A stretch of 64,000 nucleotides of DNA from the NCBI GenBank assembly GCA_902524995.1, contig CABZFJ010000001.1:1-64000 (forward strand), in the 5' to 3' direction. The notes under the pieces were generated by a model. The model ran no database searches. It had not been told where the DNA came from and worked only from the letters and a program-made list of their open reading frames with translations. Of this stretch, positions 53,459-62,592 are shown piece by piece. The position numbers and the translations under genes are program-made. The stretch comes from an uncultured Pelagibacteraceae bacterium (GTDB taxonomy: Bacteria > Pseudomonadota > Alphaproteobacteria > Pelagibacterales > Pelagibacteraceae). Positions within the stretch are counted from its first letter, which is position 1. Every line of letters begins with the position of its first letter.

Positions 53459-54616
53459 ATGAAAACATATAATGAACTAAAATTAGCTAAAGAGCTAATT
53501 AAATTTCCATCAGTCACTCCAATTGATGCTGGGATTATGAGATATTTAGAAAAAAAATTAAAAATACTTGGTTTTAAAACCAAAATTCTTGAATTTAAGG
53601 AAAAAAATTCAAAACCAGTAAAGAATATTTACGCAAGAATGGGTACTAAAAATCCAAATTTCTGTTATGCAGGACACTTAGACGTTGTGCCTGCTGGAAA
53701 TTTAAAAGATTGGACAGTGAATCCATTTAAACCATCAGTTAAAAATGGTCATTTAATTGGAAGAGGCGCAAATGATATGAAAAGCTCTGTTGCAGCATTT
53801 GTAGCAGGGGCAAGCGGTTTTATTAAAAATAACAAAAATTTTAATGGTTCCATTAGTCTTTTAATTACAGGTGATGAGGAAGGGGTTGCAATTAACGGTA
53901 CTAAAAAAGTTGTAGAATATTTAAAAAAAAGAAAAGAAAAAATAGATTTTTGTTTGGTGGGTGAACCAACTAATCCAAATAGACTTGGTGAGATGATTAA
54001 AATAGGCCGAAGAGGTAGTATTACTGGAAAGTTATCTGTAATTGGAATTCAAGGTCATGTAGCTTACCCTCAAAGAGCCAATAATCCATCAACAGCACTT
54101 GTTCAGATTTTAAAAGAATTTAAAGAAATTAGATTTGACAATGGAACAAAAGACTTTCAACCAACAAATTTGGAAGTCACTCAAATAAATATTAACAATT
54201 CTGCTGACAATGTAATTCCTGGATTAGCAACTGCAAATTTTAATATTAGATTTAATAATAAACATTCATCTTTATCTTTAAAAAAAAAATTAAACAAAAT
54301 TATAAAAAGAATTTGTATAAAAAATAAATCTAGATATACAATTAAATATTCTGTTTCAGGTGAAGCTTTTATAACTAAGCCAAATAAAACAACTTTCATG
54401 ATACAAAATACAATAAAAAAAATTACAAAAGTAAAACCGAAATTTTCAACAACTGGAGGCACTTCTGATGCAAGATTTATTAGAAAAATTTCACCTTGCT
54501 TAGAATTTGGTTTAGTAGGAAAAACTATGCATAAAATAGATGAAGCAGTTGCGTTGTCAGATTTAAGAAAGTTAACTCTAATATATTCAAGTATATTGGA
54601 AAATTATTTTAAGTGA
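53459..54616 (+). CDS. dapE: Succinyl-diaminopimelate desuccinylase
   Basis: Di-zinc M20 amidohydrolase. CYAGHLDVVPAG (metal His/Asp), GRGANDMKSSVAAF (bridging Asp), TGDEEGVAINGTKK (general base Glu-Glu), VGEPTNPNRLGEMIKIGRRG and the C-terminal metal His in GKTMHKIDEAV. 385 aa is normal. The final TGA overlaps the GTG start of the next gene (GTGA), so the deacetylase-like gene is cotranslated. Confidence 0.96.
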   Translation: MKTYNELKLAKELIKFPSVTPIDAGIMRYLEKKLKILGFKTKILEFKEKNSKPVKNIYARMGTKNPNFCYAGHLDVVPAGNLKDWTVNPFKPSVKNGHLIGRGANDMKSSVAAFVAGASGFIKNNKNFNGSISLLITGDEEGVAINGTKKVVEYLKKRKEKIDFCLVGEPTNPNRLGEMIKIGRRGSITGKLSVIGIQGHVAYPQRANNPSTALVQILKEFKEIRFDNGTKDFQPTNLEVTQININNSADNVIPGLATANFNIRFNNKHSSLSLKKKLNKIIKRICIKNKSRYTIKYSVSGEAFITKPNKTTFMIQNTIKKITKVKPKFSTTGGTSDARFIRKISPCLEFGLVGKTMHKIDEAVALSDLRKLTLIYSSILENYFK

Positions 54617-55542
54617 AAACTGGTTTAATAACTTCAGATACTTATAAAAATCATAACACTGGGGATGGGCATCCTGAAAAAATAGATCGTGTTACTGCTG
54701 TAATTGATAATTTCAAAAAGTTAGACAATAAAAATCTAGTTTGGCAAAAACCTAGCAAATACGATGAAACGCTTTTAGTTACAACTCATTCGACTGATTA
54801 CGTAAAAATGGTAAATAACTCTTTTCCTAAAAATGGATTTAATTTTCTTGATGGAGATACGATTGTCTCACCAGGAAGTAAAGATGCTACAAAAGATGCT
54901 GTTGGATCGATTATTACTGCAATTGATGGTGTAGAGAAAAAAAAATTTAAGAACGCATTTTGTTGTGTAAGACCTCCTGGACACCATGCAGAAAAAGAAA
55001 AAGCAATGGGTTTCTGTATTTACAATAATGTAGCCGTTGGAGCTAATTATTTAATAAATAAATATAAATATAAAAAAATAGCAATCATTGATTTTGATGT
55101 ACATCATGGGAACGGAACTCAAGATATATTTTATGATAATAAAAATGTTTTGTATGTATCAACGCACCAGTATCCTTTTTACCCAGGATCTGGTTCAGAA
55201 AAAGAAGCTGGAAAATATAACAATGTTTTAAATATTCCTTTAAAAGCTGGAACAACAGGATATGAATTTCTCAACGCTTATGAGAGTGTTTTAAATAAAA
55301 TACAAGAGTTTAGGCCAGAATTTTTACTATTCTCAGCTGGTTTTGATGCCCACAATGATGATCCACTCGCACAACTTAAATTGAATTCAGAAGACTTTTA
55401 CCTAATAACGAAAAGAACTTTAAAAATCTCAAAATCATTTTGTAATGGTAATGTTGTATCTATTCTTGAGGGTGGGTATGACTTGCAAGCTTTACAAAAA
55501 AGTACGCAAAGACATGTGGATGCACTTATAGAATTCAACTGA
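54613..55542 (+). CDS. Histone-deacetylase-fold (acetoin utilisation-like) deacetylase
   Basis: 309 aa, arginase/HDAC fold. VRPPGHHAEKEKAMGFCIYNN with the catalytic His pair, IIDFDVHHGNGTQ (Zn ligands), STHQYPFYPGSG and LFSAGFDAHNDDP are all intact, so it should be an active zinc deacetylase of class II type. Bacterial members deacetylate proteins, acetylpolyamines or acyl-amino acids; which applies here is unknown. GTG start overlapping dapE by 4 nt. The next gene encodes a SET methyltransferase. Confidence 0.9.
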   Translation: MKTGLITSDTYKNHNTGDGHPEKIDRVTAVIDNFKKLDNKNLVWQKPSKYDETLLVTTHSTDYVKMVNNSFPKNGFNFLDGDTIVSPGSKDATKDAVGSIITAIDGVEKKKFKNAFCCVRPPGHHAEKEKAMGFCIYNNVAVGANYLINKYKYKKIAIIDFDVHHGNGTQDIFYDNKNVLYVSTHQYPFYPGSGSEKEAGKYNNVLNIPLKAGTTGYEFLNAYESVLNKIQEFRPEFLLFSAGFDAHNDDPLAQLKLNSEDFYLITKRTLKISKSFCNGNVVSILEGGYDLQALQKSTQRHVDALIEFN

Positions 55543-55579
55543 ATATAATTTGTATTTATTAATAAAATTAATGAAATTA

Positions 55580-56056
55580 ATGAAATTATATAAAATTAAA
55601 AAGTCTAAAATTGATAAAAAAGGTAGAGGACTCTACGCCTCAAAAAATATAATAGCTGGAACAAAAGTTATTGATTACGTAGGAAAAATTGTAACAAATA
55701 AACAAATAGAAGATTCAGACAAATTTGATAATTCAAAGCCAATCTATTTATTTACTCTTAATAAAAGATTCACATTAGATGGAGATTTTCACTGGAATAC
55801 TGCAGGTTTAATTAATCATTCATGTAAAAATAATTGTGAGTATGAAGGTAAAGGTTTAAAGATATGGGTTACGGCAGTGAAAAATATTAAAAAGGGTGAA
55901 GAGCTTACTTGTGATTATGGATTTGGTTATGATAAAGATTATAAGCAATTTCCATGTAAATGTGGATCCAAAAACTGTTGTGGATATATAGTTCGGGCCG
56001 AATCGAGATGGAGAATCAACAGAAAATTTGCAATAGGTAAAAAAAGAAGAAGCTAA
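55580..56056 (+). CDS. SET-domain lysine methyltransferase with post-SET zinc motif
   Basis: 158 aa from ATG 55580; upstream in-frame starts at 55571 and TTG 55550 are possible. The SET fold is complete: KGRGLYASKNIIAG, the knot motif LINHSCKNNCEY, GEELTCDYGFGY with the catalytic Tyr, and a post-SET CKCGSKNCCGYI zinc cluster. The SAM and lysine channels should be functional. Its substrate in a bacterium could be a ribosomal protein or DNA-binding protein (IHF-like); that is inference. Located 37 bp after an HDAC-fold gene, convergent with truA (shared CTAA). Confidence 0.88.
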   Translation: MKLYKIKKSKIDKKGRGLYASKNIIAGTKVIDYVGKIVTNKQIEDSDKFDNSKPIYLFTLNKRFTLDGDFHWNTAGLINHSCKNNCEYEGKGLKIWVTAVKNIKKGEELTCDYGFGYDKDYKQFPCKCGSKNCCGYIVRAESRWRINRKFAIGKKRRS

Positions 56057-56793
56057 TACTTTATTTTTTCCAAGTATAATCCATGTGGAGGCGCCAAAGG
56101 TGCACAATTTTTTCTGTTTTTTGACCTAAAAACTTGATTAAATTTTTTTAAATTCCATTTTTTTTCAGATAAATATTTTAACGATCCGACAATTGATCTG
56201 ACCTGACTTTTTAGAAATGATTGAGATTTAATTCTTATCTTGATTTGTTTGTTTGATTTTAAAATTTGTATATTATTTATTGTTTTTATCGGATTTTTTG
56301 AATTACAATTTGAAGCTCTAAATGTTGAAAAGTTATGTGTGCCAATTAATTTTTTTGCACCCTTTTTCATTAAATTAATATCCAAATTTTTTCTAATGTT
56401 CCACTCTCTATTATGATTTAACATTGATGGAGAATGATTATTTCTAATTAAATATAGATATACTCTCTCCTTAGCTGAAAATCTTGAGTGAAAACTATTT
56501 TTTTTTTGTTTTATTTTAAGTATTGAAATTTTGTTTTTATTAAGAAAATAATTTAAAGATTTTATTAATTTATTAATATCAACAATTTTTTTTCGACAAT
56601 CAAAATGAGCTGACTGTTCCATAGCATGAACACCTTTATCCGTTCGACCAGAACCATGGAGATAAATTTTTTCTTTTAATAAATTACGGAGAACATTTTG
56701 TATTGTTTTTTGTATAGATTTTCCTTTTTTTTGAGTTTGCCATCCTATGAATGAGGTCCCATCATATTCAATAAGTAATTGGTATCTAATCAT
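56053..56793 (-). CDS. truA: tRNA pseudouridine synthase A
   Basis: Modifies U38-U40 in the anticodon arm. The catalytic Asp is in GSGRTDKGVHAMEQSAHFD (quoted partly as GRTDKGVHA). YQLLIEYDGTSFIGWQ is the family start, and FRASNCNSKNPIKTI and SFLKSQVRSIVG complete the signature. 246 aa. Part of def-fmt-truA, a conserved group; its start overlaps fmt by 8 nt. Confidence 0.95.
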   Translation of the reverse strand: MIRYQLLIEYDGTSFIGWQTQKKGKSIQKTIQNVLRNLLKEKIYLHGSGRTDKGVHAMEQSAHFDCRKKIVDINKLIKSLNYFLNKNKISILKIKQKKNSFHSRFSAKERVYLYLIRNNHSPSMLNHNREWNIRKNLDINLMKKGAKKLIGTHNFSTFRASNCNSKNPIKTINNIQILKSNKQIKIRIKSQSFLKSQVRSIVGSLKYLSEKKWNLKKFNQVFRSKNRKNCAPLAPPHGLYLEKIKY

Positions 56794-57700
56794 TATTTAA
56801 AATGATACCTTTTTTTAATCTACTACCTAAAAGAAAATCTTTAGTAAATTGAGGTTTTTTTCCTTCTCTTTGAATTTTAATTACTTTAATTGAATTATTA
56901 CCACAAGAAATTGTTAAATCATTTCCAATAATTTCACCTGGTTCTTTATTATTTTCAGAAAGTGTAGCCTTTAATATTTTATATCTATTATTTTCATATT
57001 TAAACCAACCGCCAGGCTGTGGATAGAGGCCATTAATTTTCGCTATAATTAAATTAGCATCTTTTCTCCAATTAATTTGGCCTTCATCTTTGTTAATTTT
57101 TTTAGCGTATGTTGCTAAGTTATCATCCTGATCTTCAAAAACTGCCTGATCATTTAAAATATTTTTTATATTTTCAGATATTTTGTTTGCACTAAGATTT
57201 GATAATTTTTGTGATAAGGTCTCTGCATTATCTTGGTCAAGAATATCTATTGAATATTTATTACATACTGGTCCAGTATCTAATTTTTCATCAATTTTCA
57301 TAAATGATATACCAGTTTTTTTTTCGTTGTTTAAAATCGATCTTTGGATTGGTGCCGCCCCTCTCCATTTTGGTAATAATGAAGCATGAATATTCAAAAA
57401 ACCTTTTTTACTCAAATCAAGAATTTTTTTTGAAATTAACTGTCCGTATGCAACAACAATTACAAGATCTAAATTTAATCCTTTAAGATATTCAAATTCT
57501 TCATCAATTTTTTTTGGAGTTTTAATTTCTAAATTAAGTTCCTCTGCACATGAATGAATTGGTGATTTTGTAAACTTTTGACCTCTATTTGATTTACTTG
57601 GAGGCTGAGTAAATACACAGTTAATTTTATATTTTTGATTAATTTTTTTTAAAATAGGCACAGCAAACTGCGGTGTACCCATGAATACAATATTTGACAT
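56786..57700 (-). CDS. fmt: Methionyl-tRNA formyltransferase
   Basis: Formylates initiator Met-tRNA. The formyl-donor site is NIHASLLPKWRGAAPIQ with the conserved Asn-His and LDTGP, and the N-terminus IVFMGTPQFAVPIL is typical. The C-terminal OB-like domain binding tRNA is present (GLYPQPGGWFKYEN). 304 aa is normal. It starts one base before the def stop in the common def-fmt order. Confidence 0.95.
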   Translation of the reverse strand: MSNIVFMGTPQFAVPILKKINQKYKINCVFTQPPSKSNRGQKFTKSPIHSCAEELNLEIKTPKKIDEEFEYLKGLNLDLVIVVAYGQLISKKILDLSKKGFLNIHASLLPKWRGAAPIQRSILNNEKKTGISFMKIDEKLDTGPVCNKYSIDILDQDNAETLSQKLSNLSANKISENIKNILNDQAVFEDQDDNLATYAKKINKDEGQINWRKDANLIIAKINGLYPQPGGWFKYENNRYKILKATLSENNKEPGEIIGNDLTISCGNNSIKVIKIQREGKKPQFTKDFLLGSRLKKGIILNND

Positions 57701-58222
57701 TCAAACAACAACTCTATTAGAAGTTTTTTGTTTAGACAATTTTTTTATTATTAAATCTTTTTTGATTTTAGATAAATAATCAATGATTAGTTTTCCATCT
57801 AGATGATTTATTTCATGTTGTAAACATGTTGAGAGTAGTCCATCGCATTCCATTTCTTTCTTATCACCATTTTCATCTAAATATGATACGATACAAATTT
57901 CTGGTCTCTCTATCTCAATAAAGGTATTAGGTATTGATAAGCAACCTTCCTCGTATGTAGACATTTTTTCACTTAAAGTTTTTATTTGTGGATTAATAAA
58001 GCATAAAGGTTTTTTTTCATTTTCATTTTTTGAGACATCTAAAACAATTACTCTTTTTAGGATTCCAACTTGAACAGCTGCTAAACCTATACCATTGTGA
58101 TGGTACATAGTTTCAAATAAATCTTCTACAAGTTTTTTTTCATTAACATCAACTTTATTTAATGGCTCAGATTTTTTTCTAAGAATATCATCAGGTACTG
58201 TGATTAGTTCTTTTACTGACAT
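57701..58222 (-). CDS. def: Peptide deformylase
   Basis: Removes the formyl group from new proteins. All three motifs are present: GIGLAAVQVG, EGCLSIP (metal Cys) and QHEINHLDG (HExxH). 173 aa. First gene of the def-fmt-truA group; 13 bp after the end of a large exported protein. Its partner fmt follows directly. Confidence 0.96.
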   Translation of the reverse strand: MSVKELITVPDDILRKKSEPLNKVDVNEKKLVEDLFETMYHHNGIGLAAVQVGILKRVIVLDVSKNENEKKPLCFINPQIKTLSEKMSTYEEGCLSIPNTFIEIERPEICIVSYLDENGDKKEMECDGLLSTCLQHEINHLDGKLIIDYLSKIKKDLIIKKLSKQKTSNRVVV

Positions 58223-58235
58223 AGTTATTTTATGT

Positions 58236-59972
58236 TTAGACTTTTAAAGGCAAGACTTCTATTAGAATTTCGTTCCTTAAATCTACATTTTTTAGCTCAT
58301 TCATAGTTGAAACTAATAAATTAACAGTGTTTATATCTAGATCTTCAAGATTACTTTCACCAACAATATCTACTATTTTAATTAATAATAAGCCTAACTC
58401 TCCATTCGATAGCATTTGTTTTATATCAGAGGAAAATTGAAAGTTATATTCATAAAGATTCGAGTATTTTTTATCTATTTTTACACCATCTGATTTAAGC
58501 GATTCAATAAGAATCATATCTTTTGTAGAAAAAACATATTTTTTGTTTCTCTTAATTTTTTTCAAAATATCGTTTGTTTCCTTTTCAGCTTTAGGCAAAC
58601 TAGTTTTATTTAAAAAGTAATTTAATAATTTTGACTGATGTATTTTTTTATTATTAAATTTTATCTTTCTTTCTTTTTTTAACTTATTGTCGGTATGATT
58701 TTCATAAAAGGTAGTAAAATTCGAGGGAACATCATCTTTCTTTATTTTTTTTAATATTACTTTGATTTCATTATCAATCGCATTATCTAATTTTTTTTTT
58801 TGGAAAGATTTATATAGTTCAGATGCCATACTTAATTTTTGCTCAACATCAACAGATAAAAGTAATCTTTGATATAATAAAGCTCTGCCCTCATAATCTG
58901 GGAGTAGCTTATAAGCATCTTTGGCATTTAATAATTGTGTTATGTTAAATTGAAATTTTTTATATGTATCTAGTAGTTCTCTCTCATCAAATACATTTTC
59001 ATGAGTTGCTCTTTCTAATAATCTTAAATCTTCCGGATTTTCAATATCAAAGGAATTCGCATTTTTAAGAATATTTGATGACGATAAATAATTCCAGATA
59101 TATTTAGGTGAGTCCATTTTTGGCTCATAATTAAAATCATTATTTGTTTTATGAGATAAGTGAAAATATAAAATATTGTCGTCTGAAATTATTTCATCTT
59201 TACTTGCGTAACCCATTAATATATTAAATTTATTTTCAAAAAAAATGTCAATCTCATCTAACTCCTTAGACAAATCGAAAAGAAGTTGAGCTTCTTCTTT
59301 TTTATCTTCTAGAATTAAACAATAAATTTTAAAATTATTTAAATAATTATCAGTAACAGCACCACTAATATTAAATATTTCACATGCTTTTTTTACTTCA
59401 GAGTTTGAAAGAAAATATTCTGAATAAAATCTAATTAATTTATTTCTATTAGAAACTTCAGAATTATTGATTAAAAATTCTTTAATTAATTCAAAATCTT
59501 TTTTATTTATTAAATGATTAAATTTAAACTCTAAAAATTCCTCTTCAGTAATATTATTTGTAGGAATATAAGAATTTGTTAGTAAAGCTATGTCTAATAT
59601 TTTTTTTGAAAATTCGGATAAGTTTCTATTTAAATTTTTATTTAATATACTTTTAATTAACTCGCCATCACTGTTCGACCACATGTCAATTTTTAGGCCG
59701 TTCTGTGCTGGATCATATAATCCAGCTAATTTTATAGTGGATGATTCGATTTCTTTATTTATCACTATCTCGGAACTAGATTGAACTGATAATGTTGTAT
59801 TAGTATTTAGATTATTACTTGCTTTGATATTTGAGGTTGAATTTTCTTTTTTAATGCCTTTTTTTTCAATTTTCCAGATATCGATTGGTTCATTTGCAAA
59901 AGAACAATTATAAAAAAATAAAATTAAGGTTATTTTGAAAATTATTCTACTTAATTGTTTTAAAATTTTCAT
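58236..59972 (-). CDS. Large exported protein of unknown function
   Basis: 578 aa. A signal peptide is clear (KITLILFFYNCSFA with cleavage near residue 26). After a Ser/Asn-rich stretch the segment STIKLAGLYDPAQNGLKIDMWSNSDG is the most conserved-looking part, followed by a long helical-repeat body (perhaps TPR-like, about 100-560). No catalytic motif is seen. A similar protein (signal peptide, helical repeats) next to aroK is, as I recall, common in alphaproteobacteria. It overlaps a 45-aa membrane protein by 23 nt and precedes def. A periplasmic scaffold or envelope role is inference. Confidence 0.75.
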   Translation of the reverse strand: MKILKQLSRIIFKITLILFFYNCSFANEPIDIWKIEKKGIKKENSTSNIKASNNLNTNTTLSVQSSSEIVINKEIESSTIKLAGLYDPAQNGLKIDMWSNSDGELIKSILNKNLNRNLSEFSKKILDIALLTNSYIPTNNITEEEFLEFKFNHLINKKDFELIKEFLINNSEVSNRNKLIRFYSEYFLSNSEVKKACEIFNISGAVTDNYLNNFKIYCLILEDKKEEAQLLFDLSKELDEIDIFFENKFNILMGYASKDEIISDDNILYFHLSHKTNNDFNYEPKMDSPKYIWNYLSSSNILKNANSFDIENPEDLRLLERATHENVFDERELLDTYKKFQFNITQLLNAKDAYKLLPDYEGRALLYQRLLLSVDVEQKLSMASELYKSFQKKKLDNAIDNEIKVILKKIKKDDVPSNFTTFYENHTDNKLKKERKIKFNNKKIHQSKLLNYFLNKTSLPKAEKETNDILKKIKRNKKYVFSTKDMILIESLKSDGVKIDKKYSNLYEYNFQFSSDIKQMLSNGELGLLLIKIVDIVGESNLEDLDINTVNLLVSTMNELKNVDLRNEILIEVLPLKV

Positions 59973-60087
59973 TAGGCAAAATCACTTCAATTTTTTTGTT
60001 GGGGGATGGGAAATCAATCTGACTCAAAACAACAATAGACAAAATTAATATAAAAAAAATAATTCCAGCTTTAATTGCAAATTTCAT
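59950..60087 (-). CDS. Small membrane protein of 45 aa upstream of the exported repeat protein
   Basis: ATG 60087 to TAG 59950. One N-terminal helix (FAIKAGIIFFILILSIVVL) followed by SQIDFPSPNKKIEVILPN and a short tail. The pattern (helix, then an IPxPxKxIExVLPxD-like segment) resembles a small conserved protein of alphaproteobacteria that I recall near aroK, so it is probably real. It overlaps the exported protein by 23 nt, implying coupled translation and joint function in the envelope. It is divergent from aroK over 96 bp. Confidence 0.65.
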
Positions 60088-60183
60088 AATATGTTATATT
60101 CCTCAGTAGTATAATGTTTTAAAAGCATATAATTTTGTAAAATTAAAATAAGACATATTTGTGTTTTTTCAACTTAGAAATAT

Positions 60184-60708
60184 ATGGAATCAAATAAAAA
60201 TCTAGTTTTAGTAGGTATGATGGGTTCGGGAAAGACATTAATAGGAAAATTGATTTCTAAACAAACCAAACTTAAATTTATTGATGTAGATGATAAAATT
60301 GAAGAAAAAGAAAAAATGAAAATTGCAGAAATTTTCAAAAAAAAGGGAGAAAAATACTTCCGTGAATGTGAAGAAGAAATAACATTATCATGTTTAAAAG
60401 GTGAGAAACAAATTTTATCATTAGGTGGAGGTGCTTATATTAATACTAATATTAGGAAAGAATGTAATAAGAGTTCTTTTAGTTTTTGGTTGAACTGGAA
60501 AAAAGATATAATAATTAAAAGAATATACGGTAGCAAAAAAAGACCTTTGGCTATGACATTAAGTGAAACGGATCTAGAGAAACTAATAAATGAAAGAACT
60601 AGAATATATAGTTTGGCAGATTTCACAATTAATTGTGATCAGCTAAATAAAAATGAAATAGCAAATAAAATTATAAAAAAATATGAAACAAAAAATAATA
60701 AAGGTTAA
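60184..60708 (+). CDS. aroK: Shikimate kinase
   Basis: Fifth step of the shikimate pathway. P-loop GMMGSGKT at residues 11-18, the shikimate Asp/Arg pair in DVDDKIEEKE and KYFRECEEE, GGGAYIN (Walker B region) and the lid RPLAM. 174 aa is normal. It overlaps aroB by 26 nt, the classic aroK-aroB order. aroA (26 kb) and pheA (17 kb) are separate. Confidence 0.95.
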   Translation: MESNKNLVLVGMMGSGKTLIGKLISKQTKLKFIDVDDKIEEKEKMKIAEIFKKKGEKYFRECEEEITLSCLKGEKQILSLGGGAYINTNIRKECNKSSFSFWLNWKKDIIIKRIYGSKKRPLAMTLSETDLEKLINERTRIYSLADFTINCDQLNKNEIANKIIKKYETKNNKG

Positions 60709-61798
60709 AACTAAAAGTAAAAATTACGAAGTTCATATTGGTACCAACCTAATTTCAAAATTAAGAAATATTTTAAAACAAAATAAATTATTATTTTCAA
60801 AATGTTTAATCGTAATTGACAGTAAAATACCAAAAAAATTTAGAAAATTGCTCTTAGAAAATTTTAAAAATCAAAAAATTTATACTTTTAATTTTAATGC
60901 AAATGAAAAAAATAAAAGTAACTTAAGTATCGATAAAATACATAATGTTTTATTTAAAAATAATTTTTATAGAGATGACTGTATAGTTTCATTTGGTGGG
61001 GGAATTACAGGAGATGTTGTAGGATATGCAGCTAGCACATTTAAAAGAGGAATAAAATTTATTAACATACCCTCCACTTTATTAGCTCAAGTCGATTCTT
61101 CTGTTGGCGGAAAAACAGGTATTAATAATAAATTTGGAAAAAATCTTGTAGGAAGTTTTTATCAGCCAGATTTAGTAATTTCAGATATTAATTTGCTTCG
61201 TACCCTCCCCAAAAGAGAAATTATATGTGGATATGCTGAAATATTAAAAAGTAGTTTAATTGATAGCAAAAAAAATTTTATTTTTTTAGATAAAAATTTT
61301 AATAAGATTTTAAACTTAAAAGGAAATTTTATAATTAATGCAATTTTAAATAGCTGTTTATTAAAAAAAAAAATTATTGAAAAGGATGAAAAGGAAAAAA
61401 ATTTAAGAAAATCTTTAAATCTTGGCCATACTTTTGCTCACGCATATGAGGCTACGCTTGGTTACTCAAAAAAATTAAATCATGGAGAAGCTGTTATATT
61501 TGGTTTAATGAATGCGATAAATTTTAGTAAAGAAAAAAAAATTATTTCAAATTCAAATTCAGAATTAATAAACAATCATATTAAAAAGATAGAAATTAAA
61601 AATAAATATAAAGACCTTTTTAATAAAAGGAAAATTACAACAATTTTAAATTTTATGAAAAGTGATAAAAAAAATAAATCAGATTGTATAAACTTAATAT
61701 TAATAAGGAATTTTGGAAAATTAAACCTGAATTATCAGGCAAAATCTGGTGAATTGAACAAGTTTTTATTGAAAGAATTAAATAAAGCTTATTTGTAA
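60683..61798 (+). CDS. aroB: 3-dehydroquinate synthase
   Basis: Second step of the shikimate pathway, NAD- and metal-dependent. SFGGGITGDVVGYAASTFKRG, PSTLLAQVDSSVGGKTGIN, GYAEILK (metal Glu) and NLGHTFAHAYE (metal His) are intact. 371 aa is normal. It overlaps aroK at the start and bolA tail-to-tail by 21 nt. Confidence 0.96.
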   Translation: MKQKIIKVKTKSKNYEVHIGTNLISKLRNILKQNKLLFSKCLIVIDSKIPKKFRKLLLENFKNQKIYTFNFNANEKNKSNLSIDKIHNVLFKNNFYRDDCIVSFGGGITGDVVGYAASTFKRGIKFINIPSTLLAQVDSSVGGKTGINNKFGKNLVGSFYQPDLVISDINLLRTLPKREIICGYAEILKSSLIDSKKNFIFLDKNFNKILNLKGNFIINAILNSCLLKKKIIEKDEKEKNLRKSLNLGHTFAHAYEATLGYSKKLNHGEAVIFGLMNAINFSKEKKIISNSNSELINNHIKKIEIKNKYKDLFNKRKITTILNFMKSDKKNKSDCINLILIRNFGKLNLNYQAKSGELNKFLLKELNKAYL

Positions 61799-62038
61799 AG
61801 AGTGAATATAAGTTTTCAATTCTTCGCTTAAAATTTTGTAAATTACTTTATGAGACTGAATCCTATTAGTTTTTTTTAATATGTCAGAATTTATTTCTAA
61901 TTTAATATGAAATTTGCCTTTCTGATGTGAATTGTGTTTTAAATGCTTATAAGAGTTATCAATTATCTTTACTTTTTTTATGGAAGTGTCTTTCAAAAGT
62001 TTATTTTCAATTTTTTTTGAAAGTTGATTAATATCCAT
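61778..62038 (-). CDS. BolA family protein
   Basis: 86 aa from ATG 62038 (MDINQLSKKIENKL); a longer open frame to 62116 overlaps the divergent gene and adds no family sequence. HNSHQKGKFHIKLEI and the FxGKxxxxRHRxVY-like segment appear here as RIQSHKVIYKIL. The conserved His is in NSHQKGKFH. BolA proteins work with monothiol glutaredoxins in iron-sulfur cluster handling. The order bolA / J-domain / cobS / cobT is alphaproteobacterial. Confidence 0.85.
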   Translation of the reverse strand: MDINQLSKKIENKLLKDTSIKKVKIIDNSYKHLKHNSHQKGKFHIKLEINSDILKKTNRIQSHKVIYKILSEELKTYIHSLQISFI

Positions 62039-62058
62039 TAAACTTGGTATTATATAAT

Positions 62059-62592
62059 ATGAAAAATATTTGTGAATGGAATAATTGTAACGAAGAGGGA
62101 CTTTACAAAGCTCCAAAAGAAAAGGATAACAGCAAAGAATATCGGCTTCTCTGTCTTGTGCATGTCAGAGAGTTTAATAAAAGCTGGAATTATTTTTCAG
62201 GTATGAGCGACGAACAAGTAATCAACTTTTTAAAGTCAGACATAACATGGCATAAGCCAACACAGAGTTTCAGCTCATCAGATAATTTTTTCAAAATATT
62301 GTGGAATAATACTTTAAAAGATGAAAATGGAAAATTTAAAGATTTTAGTAACTTGAATCATATGAATAAGTTTAAGTTTAACAGTAATGATCTTAAAGCC
62401 TTTGAAATTTTGGGTGTTGGAGTTGGTTTAAAATGGGCCAAAATACAAGAAAAATTCAAAAGACTTGTGAAAAAATTTCACCCTGATATGAATGCTGGCA
62501 ATAAAAAATTTGAAGATAAACTTAAAGTAATAACTTTAGCTTATACCCAATTAAAAAATACTTATAAGGACAAAATTGACAACAAATATTGA
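62059..62592 (+). CDS. J-domain protein upstream of cobS
   Basis: 177 aa from ATG 62059 (a TTG at 62044 adds five codons). The N-terminal part has CEWNNC and [12 protein letters not shown], a Cys/His zinc-like cluster; the C-terminal about 65 residues are a DnaJ-type J domain ([20 protein letters not shown]) with the HPD motif in [10 protein letters not shown]. It would recruit DnaK. Its constant place beside cobS/cobT suggests it serves that AAA complex. It overlaps cobS by 17 nt. Confidence 0.88.
   Translation: MKNICEWNNCNEEGLYKAPKEKDNSKEYRLLCLVHVREFNKSWNYFSGMSDEQVINFLKSDITWHKPTQSFSSSDNFFKILWNNTLKDENGKFKDFSNLNHMNKFKFNSNDLKAFEILGVGVGLKWAKIQEKFKRLVKKFHPDMNAGNKKFEDKLKVITLAYTQLKNTYKDKIDNKY

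Noticed and set aside
61778-62116. Longer BolA starting at 62116
   Set aside because: The extra 26 residues overlap the divergent J-domain gene and are not BolA-like.
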